Shown: positions 1 through 7,946 of the stretch, one piece after another
Position numbering within the stretch: the first letter of the stretch is position 1
How the letters are laid out: every line of letters begins with the position of its first letter
DNA from: Rhizobium metallidurans
GTDB lineage: Bacteria > Pseudomonadota > Alphaproteobacteria > Rhizobiales > Rhizobiaceae
DNA: 64,000 bases
Direction: 5' to 3'
Assembly (NCBI RefSeq): GCF_014196505.1
Contig: NZ_JACIDW010000001.1
Coordinates: 62,001 to 126,000 of the forward strand
Notes under the pieces: model-generated
The model's input: only the letters and a program-made list of their open reading frames with translations
What the model was told of the DNA's origin: nothing
Databases searched by the model: none
Position numbers and translations under genes: made by a program

Positions 1-20
1 ATTCAGATGGGAGCCCATAC

Positions 21-638
21 ATGGCCAAGGTGCTCGTGCTCTTCGCTCACCCCGGACAGCGCCATTCGCGCGTCAATATCCTGATGGCCAAGATCGCCGG
101 CGGTATCGAAGGCGTCACCTTCGTCGACCTCTACGCCGACTATCCAAAGCTCGATATCGACATCGATGTGGAGCAGGACCGGCTTTTGAAGCACGATGTG
201 ATCATCTTCCAGTTTCCGATCTACTGGTACTCGACGCCATCCATTCTGAAGGAGTGGCAGGACCTGGTGCTGGAATACGGCTTCGCCTATGGTCACACGG
301 GAGACAAGCTGGCGGGCAAGGTGTTCCTGCCCGTAATCACCGCCGGCGGCCCGGATCACGCCTACACCGAAGAAGGCCGCAATCACTTCCGTCTACGGGC
401 TCTGCTTTCGCCGCTGGAGCAGACGGCAAATCTCTGCCGGATGCGCTTCATCGCGCCATACGCGCTGTTTTCCGCGCACGATGCGCGCGGCGACGGCCGG
501 GCCGATCCGCATCTGGAGGGATACGGGCGGCTGCTCCAAGCCTTGCGCGACGAAACCTTCGACATCGACGCCGCCGCCCGAATGGAGTTGCTGAGCGCCG
601 AAACGCTTCCGCTTCGTGAGAGCACGCCCCATGAATAG
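21..638 (+). CDS. KefF/KefG-type NAD(P)H oxidoreductase, K+ efflux ancillary subunit
   Basis: Flavodoxin-fold NAD(P)H:quinone oxidoreductase of the family that binds to and activates glutathione-gated potassium efflux antiporters at the cytoplasmic face of the membrane. The 205-residue product shows the nucleotide-binding start VLVLFAHPGQRHSRVN (residues 4-19) and the flavin-side motif QFPIYWY (64-70), followed by a PSILKEW segment, all typical of KefF/KefG/YwrO proteins. The ATG is preceded by GGGAG at good spacing. The 3' end overlaps the start of the antiporter gene, so the two are very likely translationally coupled. Known from the family: quinone/dicarbonyl reduction and antiporter activation. 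Which of KefF or KefG it is closer to cannot be judged by eye. Confidence 0.9.
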   Translation: MAKVLVLFAHPGQRHSRVNILMAKIAGGIEGVTFVDLYADYPKLDIDIDVEQDRLLKHDVIIFQFPIYWYSTPSILKEWQDLVLEYGFAYGHTGDKLAGKVFLPVITAGGPDHAYTEEGRNHFRLRALLSPLEQTANLCRMRFIAPYALFSAHDARGDGRADPHLEGYGRLLQALRDETFDIDAAARMELLSAETLPLRESTPHE

Positions 639-2544
639 CTTCATTTTCCAGGCCTTCATCTATCTGCTGGCCGCCGTCGTCTCCGTGCTGATCGCCAAGA
701 GGCTGGGGCTTGGTTCCGTGCTCGGCTATCTGATCGCCGGTATCGTCATCGGCCCGGCCCTGCATCTGGTCGGCAACGAAACGCAGGACCTGCAGCGTTT
801 CGCCGAGTTCGGTGTCGTGATGATGCTGTTTCTCGTCGGCCTCGAGCTGCAGCCGCGCGCGTTGTGGGAAATGCGCTCCAAGCTGCTCGGGCTGGGCGGA
901 TTGCAGGTTGTCGTCACCGCACTCGTGGTCATGGGCGGCGCCATGCTTCTCGGCCAGGTCTGGAGCGTTGCGCTCACCATCGGCTTCATCTTCTCGCTGT
1001 CCTCGACCGCGATCGTGCTGCAGACGCTCGGCGAAAAGGGCCTGCTGCGCTCGTCGGGCGGACAGTGTAGCTTCTCCGTGCTGCTGTTCCAGGATATCGC
1101 CGTCATTCCCATGCTGGCCTTCATCCCGCTTCTGGCGCTACCGGAGCTCGCGCGGCGCCCGCTTGCCGGCAATGCCGAAGGCGGCGGTCATGGATCGCTC
1201 AGCCTGGTCGATGGGCTGCCCGGCTGGCAGGTAACGCTGGTGACGATCGTCGCCGTCGCCTTCGTCATCGCCGCCGGCCACTATCTGTCGCGGCCGATCT
1301 TCCGCCTCATTGCCCGCTCCAAGCTGCGCGAAATCTTCACCGCCGCGGCGCTGTTACTGATCGTCGGCATCGCGCTGCTGATGACCGTCGTTGGCCTGTC
1401 GCCGGCGCTCGGCACGTTCCTCGCCGGCGTCGTGCTCGCCAACAGCGAATTCCGCCACGAGCTCGAGAGCGATATCGAGCCGTTCAAGGGATTGCTGCTC
1501 GGCCTGTTCTTCATCACCGTCGGCGCCAGCATCGACTTTTCGCTGCTCTACGCGCAAATCTGGGCCGTGCTTGGGATCACGCTTGGTGTCATGCTCCTCA
1601 AGGCCATCGTTCTCTTCGCGCTGGCCTTCGTTTTCAAACTGCGCGGGCCCGATCGCTGGCTCTTCGCGCTTGGGCTGGCGCAGGCCGGCGAATTCGGTTT
1701 CGTGCTGATTTCGTTCACAGTGCAAAGCGCTGTCCTACCGCCCGATCTGGCAGCGATCCTTTTGCTCGTCGTCGCGGTTTCCATGCTATTCACGCCAGCC
1801 CTCTTCATCATCTTCGACAGGCTGATCGTGCCGCGCTTCGACCGGCGGCAGGAAGAAGAGGCCGACGAGATACCCGAGCCGGGTTCCGTCATCATCGCCG
1901 GCCTTGGCCGCTTCGGGCAGATCGTCAACCGCATGCTTCTCGCCAATGGCTACAAGACGATCGTGCTGGACCACCAGGCCGAGGTCATCGATGGCCTGCG
2001 CAAGTTCGGCGTCCGATCTTTCTTCGGCGACGCCAGCCGCCCTGACCTGTTGCATTCGGCCGGACTTCACGAGGCCAAGGTCCTGGTGGTGGCGATCGAC
2101 GATCCGGAACGGGCGATCGAGATCGTCAAGCATGCGCGCCGCGAGAACCCGAACATCCGCATCATCGCTCGCGCCTTCGACCGCACCACCGTCTACCGGC
2201 TCTACGAGGCCGGCGCGCACGATATCGTTCGCGAGGTCTTCGACAGCTCCGTGCGCGCCGCCGGCTACGCGCTGCGGGGGCTCGGCATGCATCCCTACGA
2301 CGTCGAGAAAAGCAAGGCGGTGTTCGTCCGGCAGGACGTCCGAGGCCTTCGCAAACTCGCGCCCCTGTGGCGGGAGGACGTCGAGGTGTACGACAATGAG
2401 GAATATGTAGCCAAGGCCAAGGAAATCGCCGACCTGCTGGAGCAGGCGATGATGGGAGACCGAAGCGCGCTCGGCGAGAAGGCCGAGCGCGGCTGGACGC
2501 CGCCCGATATCGCGGCTGAACAACTGGAGAAGAACATCGATTAA
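631..2544 (+). CDS. kefC: KefB/KefC-type glutathione-regulated K+/H+ antiporter
   Basis: Monovalent cation:proton antiporter-2 family protein of 637 residues. The N-terminal 380 or so residues are a run of hydrophobic helices (Na+/H+ exchanger domain, including SSTAIVLQTL and LFQDIAVIP). The C-terminal part is a cytoplasmic RCK/TrkA-N domain beginning near residue 418 with the Rossmann signature IIAGLGRFGQ. In characterised relatives, glutathione adducts bound to this domain open potassium efflux and acidify the cytoplasm to protect against electrophiles. A GTG exists 15 bases upstream, but ATG at 631 is preferred because it forms an ATGA-type overlap with the stop of the KefF-like gene and starts directly at the first membrane helix. 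Confidence 0.93.
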   Translation: MNSFIFQAFIYLLAAVVSVLIAKRLGLGSVLGYLIAGIVIGPALHLVGNETQDLQRFAEFGVVMMLFLVGLELQPRALWEMRSKLLGLGGLQVVVTALVVMGGAMLLGQVWSVALTIGFIFSLSSTAIVLQTLGEKGLLRSSGGQCSFSVLLFQDIAVIPMLAFIPLLALPELARRPLAGNAEGGGHGSLSLVDGLPGWQVTLVTIVAVAFVIAAGHYLSRPIFRLIARSKLREIFTAAALLLIVGIALLMTVVGLSPALGTFLAGVVLANSEFRHELESDIEPFKGLLLGLFFITVGASIDFSLLYAQIWAVLGITLGVMLLKAIVLFALAFVFKLRGPDRWLFALGLAQAGEFGFVLISFTVQSAVLPPDLAAILLLVVAVSMLFTPALFIIFDRLIVPRFDRRQEEEADEIPEPGSVIIAGLGRFGQIVNRMLLANGYKTIVLDHQAEVIDGLRKFGVRSFFGDASRPDLLHSAGLHEAKVLVVAIDDPERAIEIVKHARRENPNIRIIARAFDRTTVYRLYEAGAHDIVREVFDSSVRAAGYALRGLGMHPYDVEKSKAVFVRQDVRGLRKLAPLWREDVEVYDNEEYVAKAKEIADLLEQAMMGDRSALGEKAERGWTPPDIAAEQLEKNID

Positions 2545-2589
2545 TGATCAGCGGGCCGGCTTTGCGGACAGGCTCCTATCGTCGATCGA

Positions 2590-3453
2590 TCAGCCTCCCT
2601 TTTTCTCCATCGCGTCCCATCGCCGCTGCTTGCGAGACTTTGGCTTTATGCTCTTCCAGGTCCGATCCAGGAAGCGGAGAAAACGGGTCACGTCCATCAG
2701 GCGATCGACGATCGAGCTCAGGTTGGAGAGGCGTTCGCCGATGATCTCGTTGGCGGTGAGCGCGATATCCGCGGGCGTGTATTCGGGAAAGTGCGCGGAA
2801 AGGTCAGCATAGGCGTTGGACGCCTCGCGCCCGATGATATCGATCTTCCCTTTGCGGAACATCAGACGCAAAAACACCTGTTCGAATGTCCAGTCGTGAA
2901 CATCGAACACCTTGTAGCGCTCGCTCCGCTTCGACGAGAAGCCAGCCAGTGTGATCCTGACGCCAAGATCAAGCGTCGTCAGCCAGAAGCATAGCGCAAA
3001 TCCAGTCGTCGGCACGCTGGCACGCGGGTAGAACGGCGTGAACACCTCCGTCAGATCGAGGTGCCTGACATGAACGTCGCCGAAGTCCGATGCCGGGCTG
3101 AGCTGTTCGTTCGGCCCCGCCTTCATGTTGACGACGCCGTGGAAGGTGCGCATGTCGAAATAGGGCAGTACCTTGTCGACCTTGCCGCTCTTGACGAGGT
3201 TGGCGCCCAGCGTTCCGCTTCTCGACAGCAGGATAGAATGGCGGGTGAACGGCTCCCTTAGAACCTTGAAGACCTTGTTGAAGAAGATGAAAAGCGTGGT
3301 CTCTGGAAAGCGCGCTTTCAGCTCCTCGATGTCCACTTCATCGCTGTTCGCAACCAGAACAACATCGCTATATCCCGCCAGCAGGGATTTCCACTCCTCG
3401 GCGGCGGCGGAGTTTCTGGTCTCGAAGTCGACGCCCTCATCTCTGCCGATCAT
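2590..3453 (-). CDS. GT29-like (sialyltransferase-fold) putative glycosyltransferase
   Basis: A 287-residue soluble protein, last gene of a leftward three-gene operon. It has no signal peptide. Its most telling block is PTTGFALCFWLTTLDLGV (residues 148-165) followed by ITLAGF (167-172) and HDW (186-188). That order resembles the S-motif glycine/threonine stretch and downstream histidine of GT29-type sialyltransferase-like proteins seen sporadically in proteobacteria. Residues 30-60 alternate strand and helix (VVLVANSDEV, TLFIFF) as in a nucleotide-sugar Rossmann fold. The start ATG overlaps the stop of the acyltransferase gene (ATGA), indicating translational coupling and a shared surface-glycan role. 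Family assignment is by motif only; donor and acceptor sugars are unknown. Confidence 0.6.
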   Translation of the reverse strand: MIGRDEGVDFETRNSAAAEEWKSLLAGYSDVVLVANSDEVDIEELKARFPETTLFIFFNKVFKVLREPFTRHSILLSRSGTLGANLVKSGKVDKVLPYFDMRTFHGVVNMKAGPNEQLSPASDFGDVHVRHLDLTEVFTPFYPRASVPTTGFALCFWLTTLDLGVRITLAGFSSKRSERYKVFDVHDWTFEQVFLRLMFRKGKIDIIGREASNAYADLSAHFPEYTPADIALTANEIIGERLSNLSSIVDRLMDVTRFLRFLDRTWKSIKPKSRKQRRWDAMEKKGG

Positions 3454-3995
3454 TGATCTCTCCCTGTCATGTCGGGCAAGGCGCGCCTTTTGACGAGCCG
3501 CGCTGGCGAGCCGACATAGACGCCAAACGGTTCCGTCGCCCCCTTGATCACGCTATTCGCACCGATGACGCAGCCATCGGCGATGTTGCTGCCGGCAAGC
3601 ACCTTTGCGCCCGCACCGATCCAGACGTCCTTGCCGATCACCACCCTGCCCTTTTTGATCGGCTGATCCCTGATGAGAATCGTGGGGTCTTCATAGCTGT
3701 GCTCGAAGGAGACGATGACGACGTGTGCCGCGATCCGGGTATTATCGCCAATCCTGACACCGCCATGTCCCAACAGGATTGAGTAATCGTTTACCGAAAC
3801 ATCGTTGCCGATCTCGATCATACCGCTCTGCGCATCAAGGACGACGCCGCATCGGGTGAAAAGCCGGTCGCCGATTTCTATCGTACCGTCCCGATAACGA
3901 AGCCTTGGCAGATACCGCATGTTCGGGCTCTTGCCGATCCGCAGCGCTCCGCCCGACAAAGCGGCGCGGAGGCGGACCAGAAAGCCGAGGTTCAC
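3450..3995 (-). CDS. Left-handed beta-helix (hexapeptide repeat) O-acyltransferase
   Basis: A 181-residue trimeric acetyltransferase-type protein of the maltose O-acetyltransferase/NodL/serine acetyltransferase superfamily. Imperfect hexapeptide turns run from about residue 38 (IEIGDRL, IEIGND, VRIGDN) to 160. The conserved histidine region is SFEHSY, and the closing coil contains VVIGKDVWIGAGAKVLAG. The start is a GTG three bases after the stop of the upstream glycosyltransferase, with no convincing ribosome site, so it is probably translated by reinitiation. It most likely acetylates a sugar assembled by the neighbouring glycosyltransferases. The acceptor is unknown. Confidence 0.85.
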   Translation of the reverse strand: MNLGFLVRLRAALSGGALRIGKSPNMRYLPRLRYRDGTIEIGDRLFTRCGVVLDAQSGMIEIGNDVSVNDYSILLGHGGVRIGDNTRIAAHVVIVSFEHSYEDPTILIRDQPIKKGRVVIGKDVWIGAGAKVLAGSNIADGCVIGANSVIKGATEPFGVYVGSPARLVKRRALPDMTGRDQ

Positions 3996-3998
3996 GGG

Positions 3999-4697
3999 TC
4001 ACACGGGCGCGAACTGCGGGTCGAGCGCCCGCGCCTTCTCAAGCCAGACGTCCGCGTATTCGACGTCCTGCCAGTTGTGGAACCATGGACCGCCGTTGGT
4101 GTAGTGAACACCCTTCGGAAAGCCCTGGGACGGCTTGGTGCTCCAGCCCTCGAGCCAGTTCCATTCTTCCGGAATTTCACCGATTTCGCTGTCCTTGGCC
4201 CACTGCAGGCGGTGAAGATAGGCGCCGGTCTGAGAATTGACGAGCTCGGGCGTCAGCTGGCGGGTGGAGGGATGTTCGCAATTGAACAGCATGAACGAGG
4301 ACCAATTCTTGCGGGGATAATTGGTCTGCACCTTGCCATCCATCTTCACCCCCTCCTTGGGCGTGTAGTCGTGATGGACGCAGGACACGGCCTTGCTGTC
4401 GTCCTTGTAGCGCAGCAGTTCCGCGACATCGCCGAAGAACAGGAAATCGCAGTCACAAAACAGCGCCCACCCCTTATAATCGGCAAGCCACGGCGTAAAG
4501 AAACGGGAATAGGTGAATTCCGTGGAAGCAAGAGGATCGACTTCACGGGTATAAACACCCCGATCGACCAGTTCTTGCAATTTGATTGAGTGCACCTCGA
4601 CGTCGATGGAGGCCTTGTCGAGCAAGGTGGCCTTCGCAACTTGGTAGGCAATATCTTCGCGGGAATCCCATCCGATAAAAACTGCTAGTTCCGCCAT
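3999..4697 (-). CDS. GT8-like glycosyltransferase
   Basis: A 232-residue cytoplasmic protein and the first gene of the leftward operon. The GT-A type metal/nucleotide-sugar motif is clear: ALFCDCDFLFFGD (78-90), where DCD is the DxD element. FTYSRFFTPWL (61-71) upstream and the C-terminal GVHYTNGGPWFH match GT8-related transferases (the closing H/G motif binds the second metal/UDP side). ATG at 4697 has a strong GGAGGA ribosome site seven bases upstream. Together with the acyltransferase and GT29-like genes it probably decorates a surface polysaccharide. The donor sugar cannot be inferred. Confidence 0.82.
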   Translation of the reverse strand: MAELAVFIGWDSREDIAYQVAKATLLDKASIDVEVHSIKLQELVDRGVYTREVDPLASTEFTYSRFFTPWLADYKGWALFCDCDFLFFGDVAELLRYKDDSKAVSCVHHDYTPKEGVKMDGKVQTNYPRKNWSSFMLFNCEHPSTRQLTPELVNSQTGAYLHRLQWAKDSEIGEIPEEWNWLEGWSTKPSQGFPKGVHYTNGGPWFHNWQDVEYADVWLEKARALDPQFAPV

Positions 4698-5001
4698 TCA
4701 TTTCCTCCAAACGTCAGCGCGCAACAGTTCAAGATAAGTCATCTGGAATGCTGAATGTGAAAGTCAACATCCGCACGAGGTCTCGACGCGCGATAGGCGG
4801 TCGATGGGCGATGCTTCCCGCCACGATCCGTTCGAAGCGATCATAGGCTTGCGTTCGACCCACTTGCATTCGGGGATGTACGTATTACGCCTCGAATTCA
4901 TCCATAAGGTGTGTCACATCGAAGTCACAACATCTGCAGGCATAGGTATGTTTTATTGCGTCGGTTGAAACAAACAGGGCACCGGTCGGTAGCAGGTTCG
5001 T
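4698..5001. other. Divergent intergenic region, 304 bp
   Basis: Holds the 5' regions of the leftward glycan operon and the rightward GNAT gene. The only regular feature I see is a repeated TCACA (4914-4929, in TCACATCGAAGTCACA). No convincing promoter hexamer pair, hairpin or small coding region was found. Confidence 0.3.
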
Positions 5002-5472
5002 ATGACGTTCAGCGTAAGGCGAATTGATCAGGCAGAGGCGCTGGCCAGCGCGGACATTATCGTCAAGGCATACGCCGCTCCTCCCTGGGAGGAGCGCTGG
5101 GACATCGACAACGCCAGACGACGGCTGACCGAACTGTGCTCTTCGGCCGATAGCATATCCTTGGCCGCCTTCGACGGAGACCGGATCGTCGGCTTCGTGT
5201 TCGCGTCGCCCTATACCTCGGCCATCGGCACGGGCTTGTATGTCGCCGAGATCGCCGTGCTGCCATCGCATCAGAGAATGGGAATAGGGACCACGCTCCT
5301 CTTTCACATCGAGCGCGAAGCGATCCGCTTGCGCTACAAGCAGATATGGCTGGTGTCCCGCCAAGCCGGCGGCGTTGCGGATTATTATCGCGCCAATGGC
5401 TACGATCAGTCGAAAAACCTTTGCGTCTATGCAAAGATCATCGAGGAAAAGGCGGCTTCGCAGGTCGCCTAG
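5002..5472 (+). CDS. GNAT family N-acetyltransferase
   Basis: A 156-residue acetyl-CoA-dependent acyltransferase. The core GNAT fold is visible: VAEIAVLP (81-88, strand 4) leads into the acetyl-CoA pyrophosphate loop QRMGIG (91-96) and helix TLLFHIEREA. The C-terminal YYRANGYDQ is the usual motif-B tyrosine segment. It stands alone, facing away from the glycan operon, so context gives no hint of substrate (antibiotic, amino acid or protein N-terminus are all possible). The ribosome site is weak. Confidence 0.88.
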   Translation: MTFSVRRIDQAEALASADIIVKAYAAPPWEERWDIDNARRRLTELCSSADSISLAAFDGDRIVGFVFASPYTSAIGTGLYVAEIAVLPSHQRMGIGTTLLFHIEREAIRLRYKQIWLVSRQAGGVADYYRANGYDQSKNLCVYAKIIEEKAASQVA

Positions 5473-5493
5473 ACGCTCGAATCTATCCGTTGG

Positions 5494-5751
5494 TCAGTGG
5501 GTGTTGCGACGGTCGGTCGTGGTACCGAGATATGGCGTGATCATCTCGACATTCGGCGATTCCAGTATCTCGCGATTCACCGCCTGCACCGCAAGCTCAA
5601 GCCAATGCATCGCGCCGACCAGCTCCACATCCTCCGCCGCGCACCGCGCATAGCTGATCAGACGCGCGAGAGCCGCGAGTTCCTTCATCTCTTCATCCGA
5701 TCTTGCATTACCGCGTCGATCGTCCCTGTCGCTTTTGGGCATAGCACTCAT
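5494..5751 (-). CDS. Conserved-looking 85-residue hypothetical protein
   Basis: Unrecognised small protein. It has a charged, probably disordered N-terminus (about 20 residues rich in R, D and S) followed by an amphipathic helical segment (MKELAALARLISYARCAAEDVE, residues 22-43 in two halves) and a polar tail. There is no signal peptide or membrane segment. ATG at 5751 has a good GGAGAA ribosome site that directly abuts a stem-loop at 5762-5801. It lies downstream of the YcaO gene in the same direction, 124 bases away, and could be co-transcribed. Function unknown. Confidence 0.6.
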   Translation of the reverse strand: MSAMPKSDRDDRRGNARSDEEMKELAALARLISYARCAAEDVELVGAMHWLELAVQAVNREILESPNVEMITPYLGTTTDRRNTH

Positions 5752-5761
5752 ATGTCTTCTC

Positions 5762-5801
5762 CGCCAACTGCCTGCAACATAAGACAGCCCGGCGGTTGGC
5801 G
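5762..5801 (-). promoter_or_regulatory. Stem-loop next to the ribosome site of the 85-residue gene
   Basis: CGCCAACTGCC (5762-5772) pairs with GGCGGTTGGCG (5791-5801): 11 base pairs with one wobble and an 18-base loop. Read leftward it lies between the YcaO stop and the 85-residue gene and ends right at the GGAGAA ribosome site. No U-tract follows, so translational or transcript-processing control is more likely than simple termination. Confidence 0.4.
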
Positions 5802-5875
5802 CCCGTGAATAAAGCGTGAAACAACTTTAAGGTGCTGAAACGCATGACGTTTTCGAGCCTGCGAAAGCAGGACCG

Positions 5876-7003
5876 TCACGAAACGAACGCTTTCGATAGA
5901 GCCCGGCTACCGAACCGACGCGCCCTCTTGCCTTCGGGGTTTTCCAGCTGCGGTATGAAGACCTTCACGACGCTGAACGGAAGATCGGGATCTCCAAGCG
6001 GTAACGCCGCGACCGTAGTGATGCCCGCCCTGCGTAGCGCATCCAGCGTGAAAGCCAGACATTGCTGGAGTGATCGCTCGGTGCGAGCGACGATTGCCGG
6101 CGCTTTGACCGGCAAGGCGAGCAAGTTCTGGCGCAGCTGGTCGGGCAGCGTCGCCTGGAACATTTTGGGCGAGATGTCGTCCCGCGCGCCGCTGACAAAG
6201 GTCAATCGCGATTGCGCGGCTTCCGTCACGGCCCGGATGATCGCCCTTACCGGCGACGGATGCGCCCCGCTTCCGCCCGTGACTTCGGTAAAACGTACCT
6301 CTGCACCCGATAGAACCGTCCTTGGTCCCAACAGGGCGGTGAAGCACGGAACGGCGATGTCACTGCCGATGTCGAACAGCTTCAGCACAAGGCCAGAGGC
6401 ACTGATCCTTTGAACCAGTCCGTTCAGGACCTCATCGCCGAACGCGGTCGGGTCGACACATGTCGCGTGCCGATGGCTGTCGCTGCCGATCTGCCACAGA
6501 ACGAAGGCATCACGTTCGATGCGCTCCAGCATGCCATGGAGGATCGCTTCATCAAGGCTGTTTCCCGAAGCAAGTCCGTCCGATGACGCCCAGAACCGAC
6601 CCTCATGCCGCCGGTCGAGAACAGCGGCCTCAAGCGGAAGATGAATGGGCGTATCGGATATCAGCTCCCGGGCTGTCGCCCACTCCACCGTATCGTCCAA
6701 GCCGATATCGGCCTTGCGCAGACCGATCAGCTCTTTCAGGGTCGTGAACCGATGCCCTTGCTCCTGAAGGTCTCTCGCCGTGGTCCGAAAGGAGGATACG
6801 GCCGGGCGGCTGGCAACAGCTCTTTCCAGCGCTTCCATGACCGCCGAAACCTTCGCATCCTCGTCCGACAGCCCTTTTCCCTGGGCGATCACGGCGGACC
6901 GCGCATTTGGCGCATAGGCGCACCAGACGGGTATTCCGACGTGGTCAAGGCCGGTATGGCGGGCGACGCGGGTAATGCCGAAACGCCCGAGCAACGGGGT
7001 CAC
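5876..7003 (-). CDS. YcaO-domain ATP-dependent enzyme (TfuA-associated type), start uncertain
   Basis: YcaO enzymes use ATP to activate a peptide backbone amide, giving azolines, thioamides or related modifications. ATP/Mg-binding segments are present: QGKGLS (41-46), KVSAVMEALERA (51-62), SSDGLASGNSLDEA (140-153) with ERIERDAFVLW (160-170), and RAIIRAVTEAAQSR near 255-268. The C-terminus (IPQLENPEGKRARRFG) resembles TfuA-paired YcaOs and lacks a PxPxP end. No TfuA, SagB/C-type partner or clear precursor peptide lies nearby. GTG at 7003 is the first standard start, but homology-like sequence (SDRIIPASETLTR) continues upstream in frame to a stop at 7079-7081. A CTG at 7072-7070, with GGGTGA six bases before it, could be the true start, or the gene may be damaged. 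Confidence 0.8.
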   Translation of the reverse strand: MTPLLGRFGITRVARHTGLDHVGIPVWCAYAPNARSAVIAQGKGLSDEDAKVSAVMEALERAVASRPAVSSFRTTARDLQEQGHRFTTLKELIGLRKADIGLDDTVEWATARELISDTPIHLPLEAAVLDRRHEGRFWASSDGLASGNSLDEAILHGMLERIERDAFVLWQIGSDSHRHATCVDPTAFGDEVLNGLVQRISASGLVLKLFDIGSDIAVPCFTALLGPRTVLSGAEVRFTEVTGGSGAHPSPVRAIIRAVTEAAQSRLTFVSGARDDISPKMFQATLPDQLRQNLLALPVKAPAIVARTERSLQQCLAFTLDALRRAGITTVAALPLGDPDLPFSVVKVFIPQLENPEGKRARRFGSRALSKAFVS

Positions 7004-7156
7004 GCGCGTGAGCGTTTCGGATGCGGGAATGATCCGATCCGAATAGCTTTGATGCTGAGGGAAATCCGTCAGAACCGTTCACCCATTGGTCGCGCGAGAC
7101 GCGAAGGCTCTGCCGGCGATCGATCAAAACGCGTCATTGCTCTCGTCCAAATCACC

Positions 7157-7585
7157 TTATGTCTGGTCGGCGCCGTCACGGTCGGCAATGACGATACCGG
7201 AGGAGCCGAGGCTGCGCGTCAACGCCAGCAGCTTCTGGCGCACATTCGGGTCTTCTATCGCAATGAAGGCTTTACCGAGCGCCAGGCCTTCCTTCGACGC
7301 CATGAAGGCAGCGACAGCGTCCGTTTCCGGGCGCATGTTGTCGTCGCCCGCCGTTACGAGGCCGTCCTCGAAGAAATAGCCGACAGCTACGCCGAATATC
7401 TCGGCCATCCGCAAAAGCCGGCTGGCGCCGATGCGGTTGATGCCTTTTTCATATTTCTGAATCTGCTGAAAAGTTATGCCAAGGGCCTCCGCGAGGCTGG
7501 CCTGGCTCATGCCGAGCATCTTGCGGCGCAGCCTTACTCGCTCCCCGACATAGCCGTCGATCGCGTTCGTCGATTTCGCCTTCAT
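7157..7585 (-). CDS. XRE-family helix-turn-helix transcriptional regulator
   Basis: A 142-residue Cro/CI-like repressor. The HTH_3 domain spans about residues 12-66 (GERVRLRRKMLGMSQASLAE, GITFQQIQKYEKG, LLRMAEIFGV). A C-terminal extension of about 70 residues (MASKEGLALGKAFIAI, VRQKLLALTR) is typical of rhizobial XRE proteins. ATG at 7585 is preferred over the TTG at 7603 because GAGGGA lies six bases before it. It precedes the YcaO gene on the same strand and may control it. A perfect palindrome at 7612-7623 just upstream is a candidate autoregulatory operator. Confidence 0.88.
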   Translation of the reverse strand: MKAKSTNAIDGYVGERVRLRRKMLGMSQASLAEALGITFQQIQKYEKGINRIGASRLLRMAEIFGVAVGYFFEDGLVTAGDDNMRPETDAVAAFMASKEGLALGKAFIAIEDPNVRQKLLALTRSLGSSGIVIADRDGADQT

Positions 7586-7611
7586 GGCGTCCCTCGCCTG
7601 CAATATTAGGA

Positions 7612-7623
7612 ATACAGGTGTAT
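7612..7623. promoter_or_regulatory. Candidate XRE operator palindrome
   Basis: ATACAGGTGTAT is a perfect inverted repeat (ATACA-N2-TGTAT), 27 bases upstream of the XRE start codon. The TACA-N2-TGTA form is common for Cro/CI-type operators. It overlaps possible -10 elements in both directions (TATAAT at 7621-7626 on the + strand). Confidence 0.45.
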
Positions 7624-7702
7624 AATGAAGCCGTCGCAGGAAAATGCAACTAAAAGTAAAGAAGCGACGAAAATTCTTTTCGCTCCATCTCGAACGTTGC
7701 AG

Positions 7703-7745
7703 AAAAGAGGCCGCGGTCGCCCCATAGCAGCGCCGAGGCTCTTTT
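7703..7745 (+). terminator. Possible bidirectional stem-loop terminator
   Basis: AAAAGAG (7703-7709) pairs with CTCTTTT (7739-7745). Inner CC/GG and CGG/CCG pairs are interrupted by a bulge and a mismatch. Both strands end in TTTT. Neither flanking gene reads towards it, so if it terminates anything it is an unannotated RNA. Confidence 0.3.
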
Positions 7746-7946
7746 ACCGTCTTAGGTTAGGGAATTCAAAAGAACCACTTTAAATGGTGTCACAGCGATT
7801 TCACGCAAATCGTTGGACTTACTCTCTATACTGGCATGCGAAGATCGGGGCATGCGTGTGGCCATGGTCGCGTCGGCGACCGTCAGCGCCGGAGCAATCT
7901 GGACACGGAACTTCGTTTCAGGCGCAGCACATTGGGGACAGATGCC

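Larger units (their letters stand above)
7604..7946. other. Divergent intergenic region, 343 bp
   Basis: Separates the leftward XRE gene from the rightward 65-residue gene. It contains the palindrome at 7612-7623, a perfect TATAAT at 7621-7626 and a stem-loop with T-tract at 7703-7745, which together could bound a small RNA. The remainder (about 7746-7946) shows no convincing gene; a 253-residue antisense reading frame there has non-protein-like composition. Confidence 0.35.

Noticed and set aside
3-386. 127-residue minus-strand frame at the window start
   Set aside because: Antisense to the KefF-like gene, which carries clear flavodoxin motifs.
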